Shown: piece after piece, positions 1 through 8,228 of the stretch
Layout: the number at the start of each line of letters is the position of its first letter
Position numbering within the stretch: position 1 is the stretch's first letter
DNA from: a virus
DNA: 45,093 bases
Reading direction: 5' to 3' (one strand)
Virus record (IMG/VR): IMGVR_UViG_3300020020_000073
Coordinates: 1-45,093 of that record
Translations under genes and position numbers: made by a program
Notes under the pieces: generated by a model
Told to the model about the DNA's origin: nothing
The model's input: only the letters and a program-made list of their open reading frames with translations
Databases searched by the model: none

Positions 1-95
1 CAATGAAGGCTACGATCAATATTTACCGCTTCGCATTGCAAAGGAGTTTTTAAATCGCCTAATCTTATTGGGAATGGTTTGTTATCTGTAAGCAT
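1..95 (-). CDS. 5' part of the 55-aa leftward protein (duplicate of 44894-45061)
   Basis: This is the start-proximal part of the small leftward gene that is complete at the right end of the window. The ATG is the complement of 93-95 and the reading frame runs off the left edge. It appears twice only because of the terminal repeat; in the circular genome it is one gene. It faces the rightward gene at 181 across an 85-bp AT-rich divergent spacer (96-180). Confidence 0.7.
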   Translation of the reverse strand, partial: MLTDNKPFPIRLGDLKTPLQCEAVNIDRSLH

Positions 96-127
96 ATACA
101 CAAATATACAGCAATATACTTTGTATA
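1..127. repeat. Terminal direct repeat, left copy
   Basis: Bases 1-127 are identical to 44967-45093. The repeat cuts through a small leftward gene that is complete only in the right copy, so it is not a boundary between genes. An exact repeat of 127 bases is what an assembler with k=127 leaves when it closes a circle, so it most likely marks a circular or circularly permuted genome of 44,966 bp. A true 127-bp terminal redundancy cannot be excluded from sequence alone. Confidence 0.95.
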
Positions 128-180
128 AACTTAATAGCAAAACAAAACTTAATATTTATTTTTAATCTTTAATTACGTTT

Positions 181-426
181 ATGGCTATACGCAAAATTGA
201 CGAAGGACAAATTCTCATCAAATCTCCAATCACTTCCAACGGGCGCGACCTGGTAATGGGTGAGGACGGAAGGATACAATACAAAGAAACTATCGCAATG
301 GCTGCGGCTCGTGCGGGTATCGAAAGGATCAACACGAAACTGCCTTCAGCATTGAAGCATATCATTGAAGATATTAAGCCGGAAAAACCGGCCGCTGAAA
401 AACCAAAGACCGATGATAAAAAATAA
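181..426 (+). CDS. Small hypothetical protein upstream of the scaffold
   Basis: An 81-residue protein, predicted soluble, with a short hydrophilic tail rich in Lys, Pro and Asp. I do not recognise a domain. It is the first gene of the rightward head cluster and lies 98 bp before the putative scaffold gene, so a minor role in head assembly is possible. The ATG at 181 follows an AT-rich leader without a clear Shine-Dalgarno sequence, as is usual in Bacteroidota. A TATACTTTG stretch at 116-124 resembles a -7 element but has the wrong internal spacing, so no promoter is claimed. Confidence 0.6.
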   Translation: MAIRKIDEGQILIKSPITSNGRDLVMGEDGRIQYKETIAMAAARAGIERINTKLPSALKHIIEDIKPEKPAAEKPKTDDKK

Positions 427-524
427 TCCGGTTTACTGCTGCGGCAGACCAACGAAACCAAAAAGACCAAAACCAAAAAGATAATAACCGGGTGGCCTAA
501 CCGCTGCCGTCAACTTACAACTTT

Positions 525-1415
525 ATGCCATTAATCGGGGAATTAATAAACAACTTAGCACAGAAAGCCGGAATCGCGGCAGATAGCCCAGAATTAAAAT
601 CCTTGCTGGCTTCGCCTGAACTTGCGACTATCAACGTGCCGGATGAGTTGAGTACCCTGATTGATAAAAACCTGTTAAGCCTGGAAGCGGCTAAAAATAA
701 TCATCCTGACATCCGCAATAAATACGCGGCTGACTTCTACGACGGGATTGATAAGCAATTAATGACATTGATTGCTACCGATACTTTTGACCAGGCCGAC
801 CTTGATGAAATAAAGGCCGAAAAATCTACTACCAAAAAGCAGGAAATTATTATATCCAAACTAAAAGCGGCTAAGTCAAAAGCGAAGGGTGCCGATAAAG
901 AGGAAATAAACCAACAACTTGCCGCAGCTCACGAAGCTGCCAGGCTGGCAAAGGAAGAGGTTAATACGGTTCGTACACAGTACGAAGGCCAGATTAAAGA
1001 CATCCGCAAAAAGACTGCCCTTAGCGCGGTTCTTAGCGGCTACAAAACTATTTATGATGAGCTTCCCGGCACCGTTAAGTTAACGGGGATGGAAGCCTTA
1101 ATCAATACTGCACTTCAGGATAAAAAAGCGGATTTACTTGTTGATGAGAATGGAAATCTTCAGCTGGTATCTAAAGACGGCACAAATGTATTTGGGAGCA
1201 ACAATGTGCAACTTACCCCGCAAAGCTTTTTCGATCAAACCTTTGCTCCGATACTAAAAGTTAGTGACAATAAAAAGTCAGACGCAAACCAACAACAAAG
1301 GCAAACCACAACCGTAGACACTTCTACCAAAGGGGATGCGTCAATTTCTCCGATCAGAAATCACAATGCCCAGGTAATTGCTGACTTAGCAAGGCCGAGC
1401 AACGCGCTGATTTAA
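525..1415 (+). CDS. Putative capsid scaffolding protein
   Basis: A 296-residue, highly charged, Ala/Lys/Glu-rich protein that sits 35 bp before the major capsid gene, the usual place of a scaffold. Residues ~100-170 look like a long coiled coil (many Lys/Glu/Ala heptads), followed by a more compact part (~180-245) and a polar, Gln/Thr/Ser-rich tail. No protease motif is visible, so it is not obviously a fused protease-scaffold. It contains no cysteine, in contrast with the Cys-rich virion proteins downstream, which fits a protein that is not retained in the particle. The assignment rests on position and composition only. Confidence 0.6.
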   Translation: MPLIGELINNLAQKAGIAADSPELKSLLASPELATINVPDELSTLIDKNLLSLEAAKNNHPDIRNKYAADFYDGIDKQLMTLIATDTFDQADLDEIKAEKSTTKKQEIIISKLKAAKSKAKGADKEEINQQLAAAHEAARLAKEEVNTVRTQYEGQIKDIRKKTALSAVLSGYKTIYDELPGTVKLTGMEALINTALQDKKADLLVDENGNLQLVSKDGTNVFGSNNVQLTPQSFFDQTFAPILKVSDNKKSDANQQQRQTTTVDTSTKGDASISPIRNHNAQVIADLARPSNALI

Positions 1416-1450
1416 GGTCAAACCTTTTTCACATTTCTAAATTTATTATT

Positions 1451-2554
1451 ATGCCCTCAGGATATTGCCCTGCGTTGCTAACCTCTATTGAGGCTATAGC
1501 CGGGGAAAACGCGCCCTCTAAAAAGCTACATGTGGCCGGATTTCTTGCATCATTATTTTGTTGCCAGAACTCATCCGTTAGCCCCATCAATGACGGCTTT
1601 GAAGACTGGCATCAAAGAACATTAACGGTTTCTTATTCTCAACGTCCGGTTGTATCTCAGGTACAGGATGAGGATGATTGCGATATTAACCGTATTCCGG
1701 TAATCAGCGAATGGGATCTGGGTGCAATGCGCCGGAAATCTCACAGCTTTTATATCAGCGATGATACCATGTCACGGTATTGCGCAGACGCAGCCGCTAC
1801 GGTTAGCGCCGGTCAGCCAGCTACTCCGTTAATGCGCAGGCATTATGACGAGGTACTTGCTTCTGCAAACGTTGTTTTGAAAGCAATCAATACTGACCTG
1901 GTTACACTTGCTGTAACTCAGTTTGGTGAAAACGCTGTTACAGGATCAACTGCAGTTCGTACACTTAACATCGCACCAACGCCAACCGTTGACCTGAATG
2001 CAGGCATCTTGAGGCTGTTGCAGGATATTGAGTACAACGAAATCTGCGGCGAACCTTGCATCGTTGGTGACGGTAACATCGTTGCCTTCCAAATGGCACA
2101 ACAAATTGCATGTTGCAATAGCGCCGGTATGAATTTCGGTAACCTGGGTACGCCTCGCGTATTCCGCGACAAAGACACGCAAACAATCTGGGGCGCAAAT
2201 CAGTTCGCTGTTATTGCTCCAGGTGCGGTTAAGTTCATCGGAAGGAATCTTTATTCAGGTACACAAGCCGGCACAAGAGGCGGTTCAACATTCTTTACCC
2301 TGCGTTTGCCGGTTAATGAATTTGGTTGCGCTCCTGAGTGTTTGGATGACCTGGTATTTGATGTGCAAATGCGTTACTTCGATTGCCCTGAAACGGTAAC
2401 GATCAACGGTTCTGCAACTACCCTACCTCGTGGATGGCAGTTTATCATCAGCAAGTCTTACAGCCTGTGGGTTCAGCCTACAACGGCTTACGCTGCTACT
2501 GATCCGCTGGCTGATACTAACGGGTTCCTTCGTTACGCATTAACTAATGCTTAA
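1451..2554 (+). CDS. Major capsid protein (putative)
   Basis: A 367-residue protein placed after the putative scaffold and before connector-type genes. Its composition and length fit an HK97-fold major capsid protein: a long central helix region (~130-170), Gly-rich beta segments and a C-terminal beta-rich part. No clear HK97-type prodomain or cleavage site is visible. It has 12 cysteines, including CC pairs near residues 37 and 225 and CxxxC near 295, which is very high for a cytoplasmically made capsid protein. The stop codon overlaps the start of the next gene by one base (TAATG), pointing to coupled translation. Identification is by context rather than by a diagnostic motif. Confidence 0.75.
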   Translation: MPSGYCPALLTSIEAIAGENAPSKKLHVAGFLASLFCCQNSSVSPINDGFEDWHQRTLTVSYSQRPVVSQVQDEDDCDINRIPVISEWDLGAMRRKSHSFYISDDTMSRYCADAAATVSAGQPATPLMRRHYDEVLASANVVLKAINTDLVTLAVTQFGENAVTGSTAVRTLNIAPTPTVDLNAGILRLLQDIEYNEICGEPCIVGDGNIVAFQMAQQIACCNSAGMNFGNLGTPRVFRDKDTQTIWGANQFAVIAPGAVKFIGRNLYSGTQAGTRGGSTFFTLRLPVNEFGCAPECLDDLVFDVQMRYFDCPETVTINGSATTLPRGWQFIISKSYSLWVQPTTAYAATDPLADTNGFLRYALTNA

Positions 2555-3063
2555 TGAACTGCTTTTTAGATTATATAGGATTGTCGTTCTGTGCAGGGGT
2601 GTATGAATCCCCTGCCAGCGGCATCTATATAAACTCCCTGCCAGGGATCAGCATCGAAAGCATTGATAAGACCGCAGACCAGGAACAAATAAACTACCTC
2701 GGGGTATGGACCGACGTTCAAACGAATGCCCTTGCTCAGTTTCGTATCGATGTTATTGCCGAAATAAACAAATGCTATTCCCTTAACTGTGACTGCGATT
2801 ACGATGCTTTGATATGTGAAAACATTGAGGTACTTACCCAGGCGTGGAAATATGTACTAGGGATATGGCTATTGGTGTTTCGGATAAATAGCAACAGGCT
2901 GAACAGGTACACAACATTGGACGTTACGCAGGCGAAGGAGTTGACGGGGTGGTATCAATCGGAATACGAGAAGTTTTTATCATCATCGGTAAAATGTATG
3001 GACGTTTCAAGCTGTGAATTATGCTGCGGAAATAATCCAACAATAGTCACATGGCTACCGTAA
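2554..3063 (+). CDS. Head-tail connector-type protein, cysteine-rich
   Basis: A 169-residue protein directly coupled to the capsid gene by a 1-base overlap. Its position (first gene after the capsid) and helical character suggest a head completion or adaptor protein of the gp6/gp15 type. It carries 10 cysteines (about 6%), grouped as CDC near residue 80 and CxxCC near the C-terminus, a pattern that could hold disulfides in the mature virion or a metal. It overlaps the next gene by 13 bases in another frame. The function is inferred from order only. Confidence 0.55.
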   Translation: MNCFLDYIGLSFCAGVYESPASGIYINSLPGISIESIDKTADQEQINYLGVWTDVQTNALAQFRIDVIAEINKCYSLNCDCDYDALICENIEVLTQAWKYVLGIWLLVFRINSNRLNRYTTLDVTQAKELTGWYQSEYEKFLSSSVKCMDVSSCELCCGNNPTIVTWLP

Positions 3064-3494
3064 CCACAAACCTTGCCGCTGTAATCAATAAGCTGAAAAG
3101 CAACTTTGAGTTACTCGCAGACAAAGAGTACCTCTTGCGGCCATTAGCCATTGAAACTATCCCGAATATGAAGGCGCGGATACATAAGCAAGGCGAGGCT
3201 TCGGACGGGGCGCCAATAGGCCAATATGCAACCTCGTACATGCGTACCCGGGAAAAGAATAAACGCGGGGCAGATACAAAAATAATTGTATCGCTTACCC
3301 GCCAACTGGAAAACGATTGGGCTGTACTGGCAACGAATAACGGTTACGGCATCGGATTTAATAACCCGTTGAACCGGCAGAAAGCAAAGTGGGTAGAGGA
3401 GAACAAAGGTAAAATCATTTTTAATCTATCGGAAGCGGAACGTACCTACATACGCGAACGGTTACAGGAGTTAGTTAGCGGTGCGGTTAAATGA
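3051..3494 (+). CDS. Virion morphogenesis / HK97 gp10-like tail completion protein
   Basis: A 147-residue basic protein. The segment around residues 30-70 (conserved-looking Arg/Lys residues, DGAPIGQY-type turn, then charged Lys/Arg stretch) resembles the gpG/gp10-type phage virion morphogenesis proteins that complete the neck or the tail top. It follows the connector gene and precedes the tail terminator candidate, the expected slot for such a protein. Weak similarity only; it has no cysteine. Confidence 0.5.
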   Translation: MATVTTNLAAVINKLKSNFELLADKEYLLRPLAIETIPNMKARIHKQGEASDGAPIGQYATSYMRTREKNKRGADTKIIVSLTRQLENDWAVLATNNGYGIGFNNPLNRQKAKWVEENKGKIIFNLSEAERTYIRERLQELVSGAVK

Positions 3495-3632
3495 ATTTAA
3501 TATTAAACGGTAGCAAATTATAAGGCACTCAATAAGTTCAATAGGATCGTATCTCATATACTTGTTTTTTATGCAATATAATAATTATTTACCGTTAACA
3601 AAATTAGGCACTATGAAAACCATATTTAGTTA
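3495..3632. other. Short intergenic stretch with a possible 20-aa leader ORF
   Basis: This 138-bp AT-rich gap sits between two tail/neck genes. The only coding possibility is a 20-codon ORF (ATG at 3571, TAA at 3631-3633) whose stop overlaps the ATG of the next gene in the TAATG manner seen elsewhere in this genome, so it could couple translation of the next gene. I see no hairpin with a T-run and no convincing -7 box (the best match, TATACTTG near 3559, deviates from TAnnTTTG). Confidence 0.3.
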
Positions 3633-4172
3633 ATGGCGCAATCAATACGTAATATAATAACGGAGATTAACGCAGGCTTTGCCGGGTATTTAAATAACGC
3701 AGTTTATTACGGTGTGGCGCAACCTGTGGAACGTGAAGGCAAGTCGCAGCCCGTAGTAAATGAAAGGCCAGTATCCTTCGATGATTCTTACGGCATCATG
3801 ATATACCATAAACTAAACTCCGTGAACATTACCCGCCGCGCCGGTATGGGGCGAAAGGAAAACACGGTTAACACTTTTGCGGTAAGCGCAATAGTATTCA
3901 ACAACGAAAGAAAATCTGTTCTAAAAACCGATGAGATTGCAATGATCATGCAGTCGGCAATAGAACAGCTCGAAATAACTTCTGTAAAGATATTACCTGT
4001 AAGAGCTATCCTGAACACGCAGATAATTTTCGGAACAGAATACCGAGGCCATACGTACTCCCTACCGGAATACGCCAGCCTGATGCAGTTAGATTATACG
4101 GTTGAGGTGACCTTTAAAGCGGGCTGCTTTGACCTTTGTCCTGAAGATTTTTCACAATGTAAAATAAATTAA
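3633..4172 (+). CDS. Putative tail terminator / tail completion protein
   Basis: A 179-residue protein with mixed alpha/beta character. It sits immediately (2 bp) upstream of the tail tube gene, the normal site of the tail terminator (lambda gpU-like) protein. Its middle (residues ~60-120) has alternating beta strands and one helix, consistent with that fold, but no diagnostic motif is visible. The C-terminus is Cys-rich (three Cys in the last ~17 residues), matching its neighbours. Confidence 0.5.
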   Translation: MAQSIRNIITEINAGFAGYLNNAVYYGVAQPVEREGKSQPVVNERPVSFDDSYGIMIYHKLNSVNITRRAGMGRKENTVNTFAVSAIVFNNERKSVLKTDEIAMIMQSAIEQLEITSVKILPVRAILNTQIIFGTEYRGHTYSLPEYASLMQLDYTVEVTFKAGCFDLCPEDFSQCKIN

Positions 4173-4174
4173 TC

Positions 4175-4720
4175 ATGTCAGTTTATTATCCAACCGGATG
4201 CGATACGGATGTCCCAGCGCATATATGTGATATGTGCGAATCGCCAGAGCTTGGCAGGGTTTCCAGTATCGCGTTCATTAAAAACACATTCACTTTTACC
4301 GACCCCAGCAACCCGGTTGAGTGGCAAACAGGTTTCGCCGCTGGCGATATCATACTGATCCCTCAAACAAAGGGTACGTTTGATGGAGGTTCAGAGGTAG
4401 AAACGCCTGGTTATGGCCGTCAGGCTACGCGCCTGGTAGGTTATAACTTCCAGTTGCAGTACCAGGATCCGAATTACCGTGAGAACTGTAACTTCTACAA
4501 CGCCATTAAGCGTTCAAGGGCTTACAAGGTGGCTTATGCTACCGAAACACAGATTCATATTTCAGATACCGTTGTATCTGTTATCCCTAAAAACCCCGTT
4601 CAGGATGATGTTAACTCCGAGGTGGTTTGGGACGTTCTTGTTAAATGGGCTGGAGCAGATTTGCCATGTCCGTTTGATCTGCCCGAAGGCATCTTTGATG
4701 AGTGTGTGGCAGTAGTTTAG
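4175..4720 (+). CDS. Putative tail tube protein (major tail protein)
   Basis: A 181-residue beta-rich protein with six cysteines (residues ~9, 18, 21, 110, 165 and 176). The alternating hydrophobic pattern and its location after the tail terminator candidate and before a strong terminator support a tail tube protein. In most siphoviruses the tail chaperones and tape measure follow directly; here they lie 20 kb away, at 25.5-30 kb, so the tail genes are split into two blocks. Assignment is by context. Confidence 0.6.
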   Translation: MSVYYPTGCDTDVPAHICDMCESPELGRVSSIAFIKNTFTFTDPSNPVEWQTGFAAGDIILIPQTKGTFDGGSEVETPGYGRQATRLVGYNFQLQYQDPNYRENCNFYNAIKRSRAYKVAYATETQIHISDTVVSVIPKNPVQDDVNSEVVWDVLVKWAGADLPCPFDLPEGIFDECVAVV

Positions 4721-4737
4721 TAAATAATAAAAACATG

Positions 4738-4760
4738 GCGGGTGAAATGCCCGCTTTTTT
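4738..4760 (+). terminator. Intrinsic terminator after the head/tail-tube genes
   Basis: Inverted repeat GCGGG (4738-4742) and CCCGC (4750-4754) with a 7-base loop, followed directly by six T. It closes the head/tail-tube transcription unit and separates it from the three exported proteins that follow. Confidence 0.8.
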
Positions 4761-4763
4761 AAT

Positions 4764-6278
4764 ATGAAAAAGATATTAATATTATTGTTTATGATGGCTG
4801 GCTTCGCTGGCTATGCGCAAACGGTTGGGCAGTTTCGTTATGATACCACTAAGTTTCTGAAAGTTGGAGGGATAAACCATTTGGTTATTGACAGCATTTT
4901 AAGAACAACGGACACCACATTGTTTAAACCATTGGTTATTGATGCCGGTGGGCGTATTAGGGAGAGCAATTATTGGTTCGGTGGTGGCGGTGGTTCTGGT
5001 GCCTACTACCCCTCGCTTAACGTTGCAACAAATTATATACCGGTAATAAATGATTCAACAATAGGTTTCGATTCATGCTTGGTTGCCGTAGATATTACAA
5101 GGATTGGCGACAGTTTAAAATTAATATCCGGTTGCGGCGCTAGGCTAGGGGCGGTTTACGCTCCGGTTGGCGGTGGCGGTGGTACACCGGCTGGGAGTAC
5201 TGGAGAAATACAATACAATAACGCAGGAGCATTTGGAGCAAGCTCAAATTTTGTTTGGGATAACTCAAATAAAAGAATAGGTATAGGCACTACGCCTAGT
5301 TACATGATAGACGGTTTAGCGAGTACAAACGGAGCTATCAGGTATAACTTAAAAAATTCCAATTCGGGTAACTCTGCACAAGCGTTATATCAAGTGGAAA
5401 ACGATGAAGGCAACGCTTTACAAATGGGTTTTGCGAGTTCTGCGTATACCACGGTCGGATTAAATACTGCAAGGTTAGCATATATTCAATCTAATGGAGG
5501 AAGAATATTATTTAAAAGCAATTCAAGAGGGGCTTTAGCCGCAGCACAAGATTCTAGGCTAACACTTGCCGTAGATACTACAGACGCGCTTACAGTCTAC
5601 TGGAACGGTAATGTAAGAATAGGCCCTACGGTTGATAGTAGTGCAAAGTTAGTTGTAGGGGGCGATGTTAAAATAGGTGTTACAGGCGCTGGGTCTACCG
5701 GAGGTGTTTTAAATATAAACTCGGAAGCTACAGGAGCAGCAGGAACTTTTTACTATCAGAACGGAACGCTAAGGGGGTTATTCGGCCTGGCTGGAGTAGC
5801 AAACCAACTGATTGCTGGCTCGGCAACAGGTGATTTTTGTATAAGAAATTCTCAAAAAGTTATAATGAGTGCTGACGGGGGAGTGACTGGTCAATTGGTT
5901 ATGAGTACTGCCGGTGCGTTAAAGCTAGGCTCTTACGGCGCGGGTACGCTTACAACGGACGCAAGCGGTAACGTAACTGCTACTTCAGATATAACGCTAA
6001 AGAAAAATATCAAACCGTTTAAAGCCGGACTTGCAGAGGTGTTAAGGCTTAACCCGATAATGTACTCATGGAATGAAAAAAGCGGTAATGAAACAAAAGG
6101 TACTTACGCTGGATTCTCCGCACAAAACGTAAAAGCTGCAATACCATTCGCAACAGGTGTTATGCCGGACGGTACATTGACTTTACAGGATAGGGCTATA
6201 ATGGCTGCAATGGTTAATGCAATACAGGAACTATCGGCAGAGGTTGATAAACTTAAAAAAATCATTGCTACAAAATGA
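4764..6278 (+). CDS. Exported S74-type tail fibre/spike with C-terminal auto-chaperone domain
   Basis: A 504-residue protein. Residues 1-19 form a Sec signal peptide ending in a YAQ-type cleavage site common in Bacteroidota. The middle is beta-rich and low in charge, with Gly-rich linkers near residues 74-80 and 138-143 and a phrase (GIGTTP near residue 175) typical of fibre modules. The C-terminal ~100 residues match the peptidase S74 intramolecular chaperone: SDITLKKNI begins at Ser408, the self-cleavage residue, with the catalytic Lys downstream and a helical tail. S74 domains trimerise fibres and spikes and then cut themselves off. A signal peptide on such a protein is odd for a virion component. 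It overlaps the next gene by ATGA. Confidence 0.8.
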   Translation: MKKILILLFMMAGFAGYAQTVGQFRYDTTKFLKVGGINHLVIDSILRTTDTTLFKPLVIDAGGRIRESNYWFGGGGGSGAYYPSLNVATNYIPVINDSTIGFDSCLVAVDITRIGDSLKLISGCGARLGAVYAPVGGGGGTPAGSTGEIQYNNAGAFGASSNFVWDNSNKRIGIGTTPSYMIDGLASTNGAIRYNLKNSNSGNSAQALYQVENDEGNALQMGFASSAYTTVGLNTARLAYIQSNGGRILFKSNSRGALAAAQDSRLTLAVDTTDALTVYWNGNVRIGPTVDSSAKLVVGGDVKIGVTGAGSTGGVLNINSEATGAAGTFYYQNGTLRGLFGLAGVANQLIAGSATGDFCIRNSQKVIMSADGGVTGQLVMSTAGALKLGSYGAGTLTTDASGNVTATSDITLKKNIKPFKAGLAEVLRLNPIMYSWNEKSGNETKGTYAGFSAQNVKAAIPFATGVMPDGTLTLQDRAIMAAMVNAIQELSAEVDKLKKIIATK

Positions 6279-8212
6279 GGTTACTAATTATAATACTGTT
6301 TTTTAGCTGTAAAGCAAACGCCACCACTTACTACGTCAGCAATTCAGGTAGCGATGCAGCCGCAGGTACATCAACAGCAACGGCATGGCAGACTATCGCA
6401 AAGGTTAACGCTACGGTAACGAGTGGGGATATAGTTTATTTTAAGGCCGGTGGCTCATGGAACGAAAGGTTAAATGTACCCGCTTCTAATATTACATTCG
6501 GGGCTTACGGCACAGGCGCAAAGCCTTTAATAACCGGACTGCAAACCCTTACAGGATGGACGGACACAGGCGGGAATATTTGGAAAAAATACTTCCATAA
6601 AGACAGTTTGAAAGTTGTTTTAGTTGGCGGAGCAATAAGGGCAAAAGCAAGAACGCCAAACACAGGTTACTCAACCGTTTTAAGTTATAGCGGTTCTCCT
6701 AATATCACATCAGTTGTAACAGGTCTTTCAGGTACTCCAAATTACACAGGCGGGGAATTTGTTGGCAGGGATGCAAGGTGGTTATTAGACGTTGTTCCTA
6801 TTTCTTCACAATCAACAGGTACATTAAACTTTTCCTCAGGACTTACTTACGATCAGTTTTATTTCGGTACAAATGGTTATTTCATACAAAACCATATTTC
6901 CGCTTTAGATATAGCGGGTGAATGGGTTTACCAGAACGACACGCTTTATGTTTACGCTACATCAACGCCAAATGTACAGGCTTCCAGCATTGATACTCTT
7001 GTACATATTGACAATAGGGATAACATAACTTTTACCGGGTTAAGTTTTGAGGGAGCCAACAAAGTTGCATTTCAGTTAGACACAACAGAAAATATATTAA
7101 TTAATAACTGTAAAATAAATAACATCGGGCAAAACGCTATAACTGCATTGGCGGCAGATACCACAACGATTAGCAACGATTCAATTACCAACTGTTTAAG
7201 CGGAGCGTTATTCCTTAGGAATTTAGACCCGTATGATGGAGTTACAAACGCTTGTAATAATTCATTAGTTGAAAACAATTACTTTAAAAATATAGGGCAT
7301 CTTTCAGGGATGGGAATGAGCGCACAATTAAAGTATTCGGCTATCGTATCATCAGGACATAACAGCGTTTTTCAGTATAATAGGTTTGATAGTATCGGAT
7401 ACATTGGGATATTTTTTAACGGGAAAACAACGGTTTACAGAAACCACTTTACAAACTTCTGTTTTACTCTTGATGATGGAGCAGCTGTTTACACCGGGCA
7501 GGCTTCCGTTCCTTACAACTACACAGATAGTTCAATTATAAGATCAAATATTATTGTTAATCCTGTCGGAGTTTCAGCGGGTACATCAACCGGTGAGAGA
7601 TACGCCGCAACCGTTTATTTAGATTACCTGACAAGGAGGGTGACAATAGATTCTGTTTTCGGGTACGGTGGGCAACACGGCAGTTTATATACTCTTGAGG
7701 CAGATTCAAACATTATAAAAAACAGCACATTTATTTCAGCTAACGATGAGGTGTACAGGTATGCGGGTAATAATACAGATGTTTCAGCCTTTGGGAATAC
7801 AGTTACAAATAATATATTTTATTCCTCATCATCCACAGCGGAATTAATTTACCGTTACCAGGGAACAAACGTAGGCGGTTTGGATAGTAATTTTTATTCA
7901 AGACCGTTAGACGAAACCAACACTTTTGATTTAAACGGCACATCTTATTCGCTTGCAGGGTGGAAAACAGCAACAGGTAAAGATGCTCATTCGGTTATTG
8001 GACCTTCCAACAGAACTTCGGATACGCCAGTAATACATTACAATGCAACTACTTCAGACAGCACAATAGTATTATCAGGGTGGTATACAGATTTGAAGGG
8101 TAACATTTACGGAGACGGTATAACGCTCACACCTTTTACATCGGCAATTCTTTTTCCAATTGCAGCGCCGGTAAGGTTAGCGGTTAAAGTTAGGAGGGTG
8201 CAAAATTTGTAA
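6275..8212 (+). CDS. Exported right-handed beta-helix protein (polysaccharide-active spike or secreted enzyme)
   Basis: A 645-residue protein translated from an ATGA overlap with the fibre gene. Residues 1-17 are a signal peptide (AxA-type site after KANA). The mature N-terminus (TTYYVSNSG, then a Gly/Ala-rich turn and a W) is the hallmark of Bacteroidota pectate-lyase-like beta-helix proteins, and residues ~230-560 show short repeating coils with Asn/Ile/Val ladders as in PbH1 repeats. Such folds cut or bind acidic polysaccharides. It may be the depolymerase spike of the virion or an exported enzyme that helps released phage move through capsule. No catalytic residues can be assigned by eye. 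Confidence 0.75.
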   Translation: MRLLIIILFFSCKANATTYYVSNSGSDAAAGTSTATAWQTIAKVNATVTSGDIVYFKAGGSWNERLNVPASNITFGAYGTGAKPLITGLQTLTGWTDTGGNIWKKYFHKDSLKVVLVGGAIRAKARTPNTGYSTVLSYSGSPNITSVVTGLSGTPNYTGGEFVGRDARWLLDVVPISSQSTGTLNFSSGLTYDQFYFGTNGYFIQNHISALDIAGEWVYQNDTLYVYATSTPNVQASSIDTLVHIDNRDNITFTGLSFEGANKVAFQLDTTENILINNCKINNIGQNAITALAADTTTISNDSITNCLSGALFLRNLDPYDGVTNACNNSLVENNYFKNIGHLSGMGMSAQLKYSAIVSSGHNSVFQYNRFDSIGYIGIFFNGKTTVYRNHFTNFCFTLDDGAAVYTGQASVPYNYTDSSIIRSNIIVNPVGVSAGTSTGERYAATVYLDYLTRRVTIDSVFGYGGQHGSLYTLEADSNIIKNSTFISANDEVYRYAGNNTDVSAFGNTVTNNIFYSSSSTAELIYRYQGTNVGGLDSNFYSRPLDETNTFDLNGTSYSLAGWKTATGKDAHSVIGPSNRTSDTPVIHYNATTSDSTIVLSGWYTDLKGNIYGDGITLTPFTSAILFPIAAPVRLAVKVRRVQNL

Positions 8213-8228
8213 CAATAAACTCCCAATA

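Noticed and set aside
116-124. Promoter TATACTTTG for the gene at 181
   Set aside because: Spacing inside the box is three bases between TA and TTTG instead of two, and no -33 element is present.
162-476. 104-aa frame opposite the first rightward gene
   Set aside because: It is the reverse complement of a well-placed gene, Ser/Ile-rich, and would leave no promoter for the divergent region.
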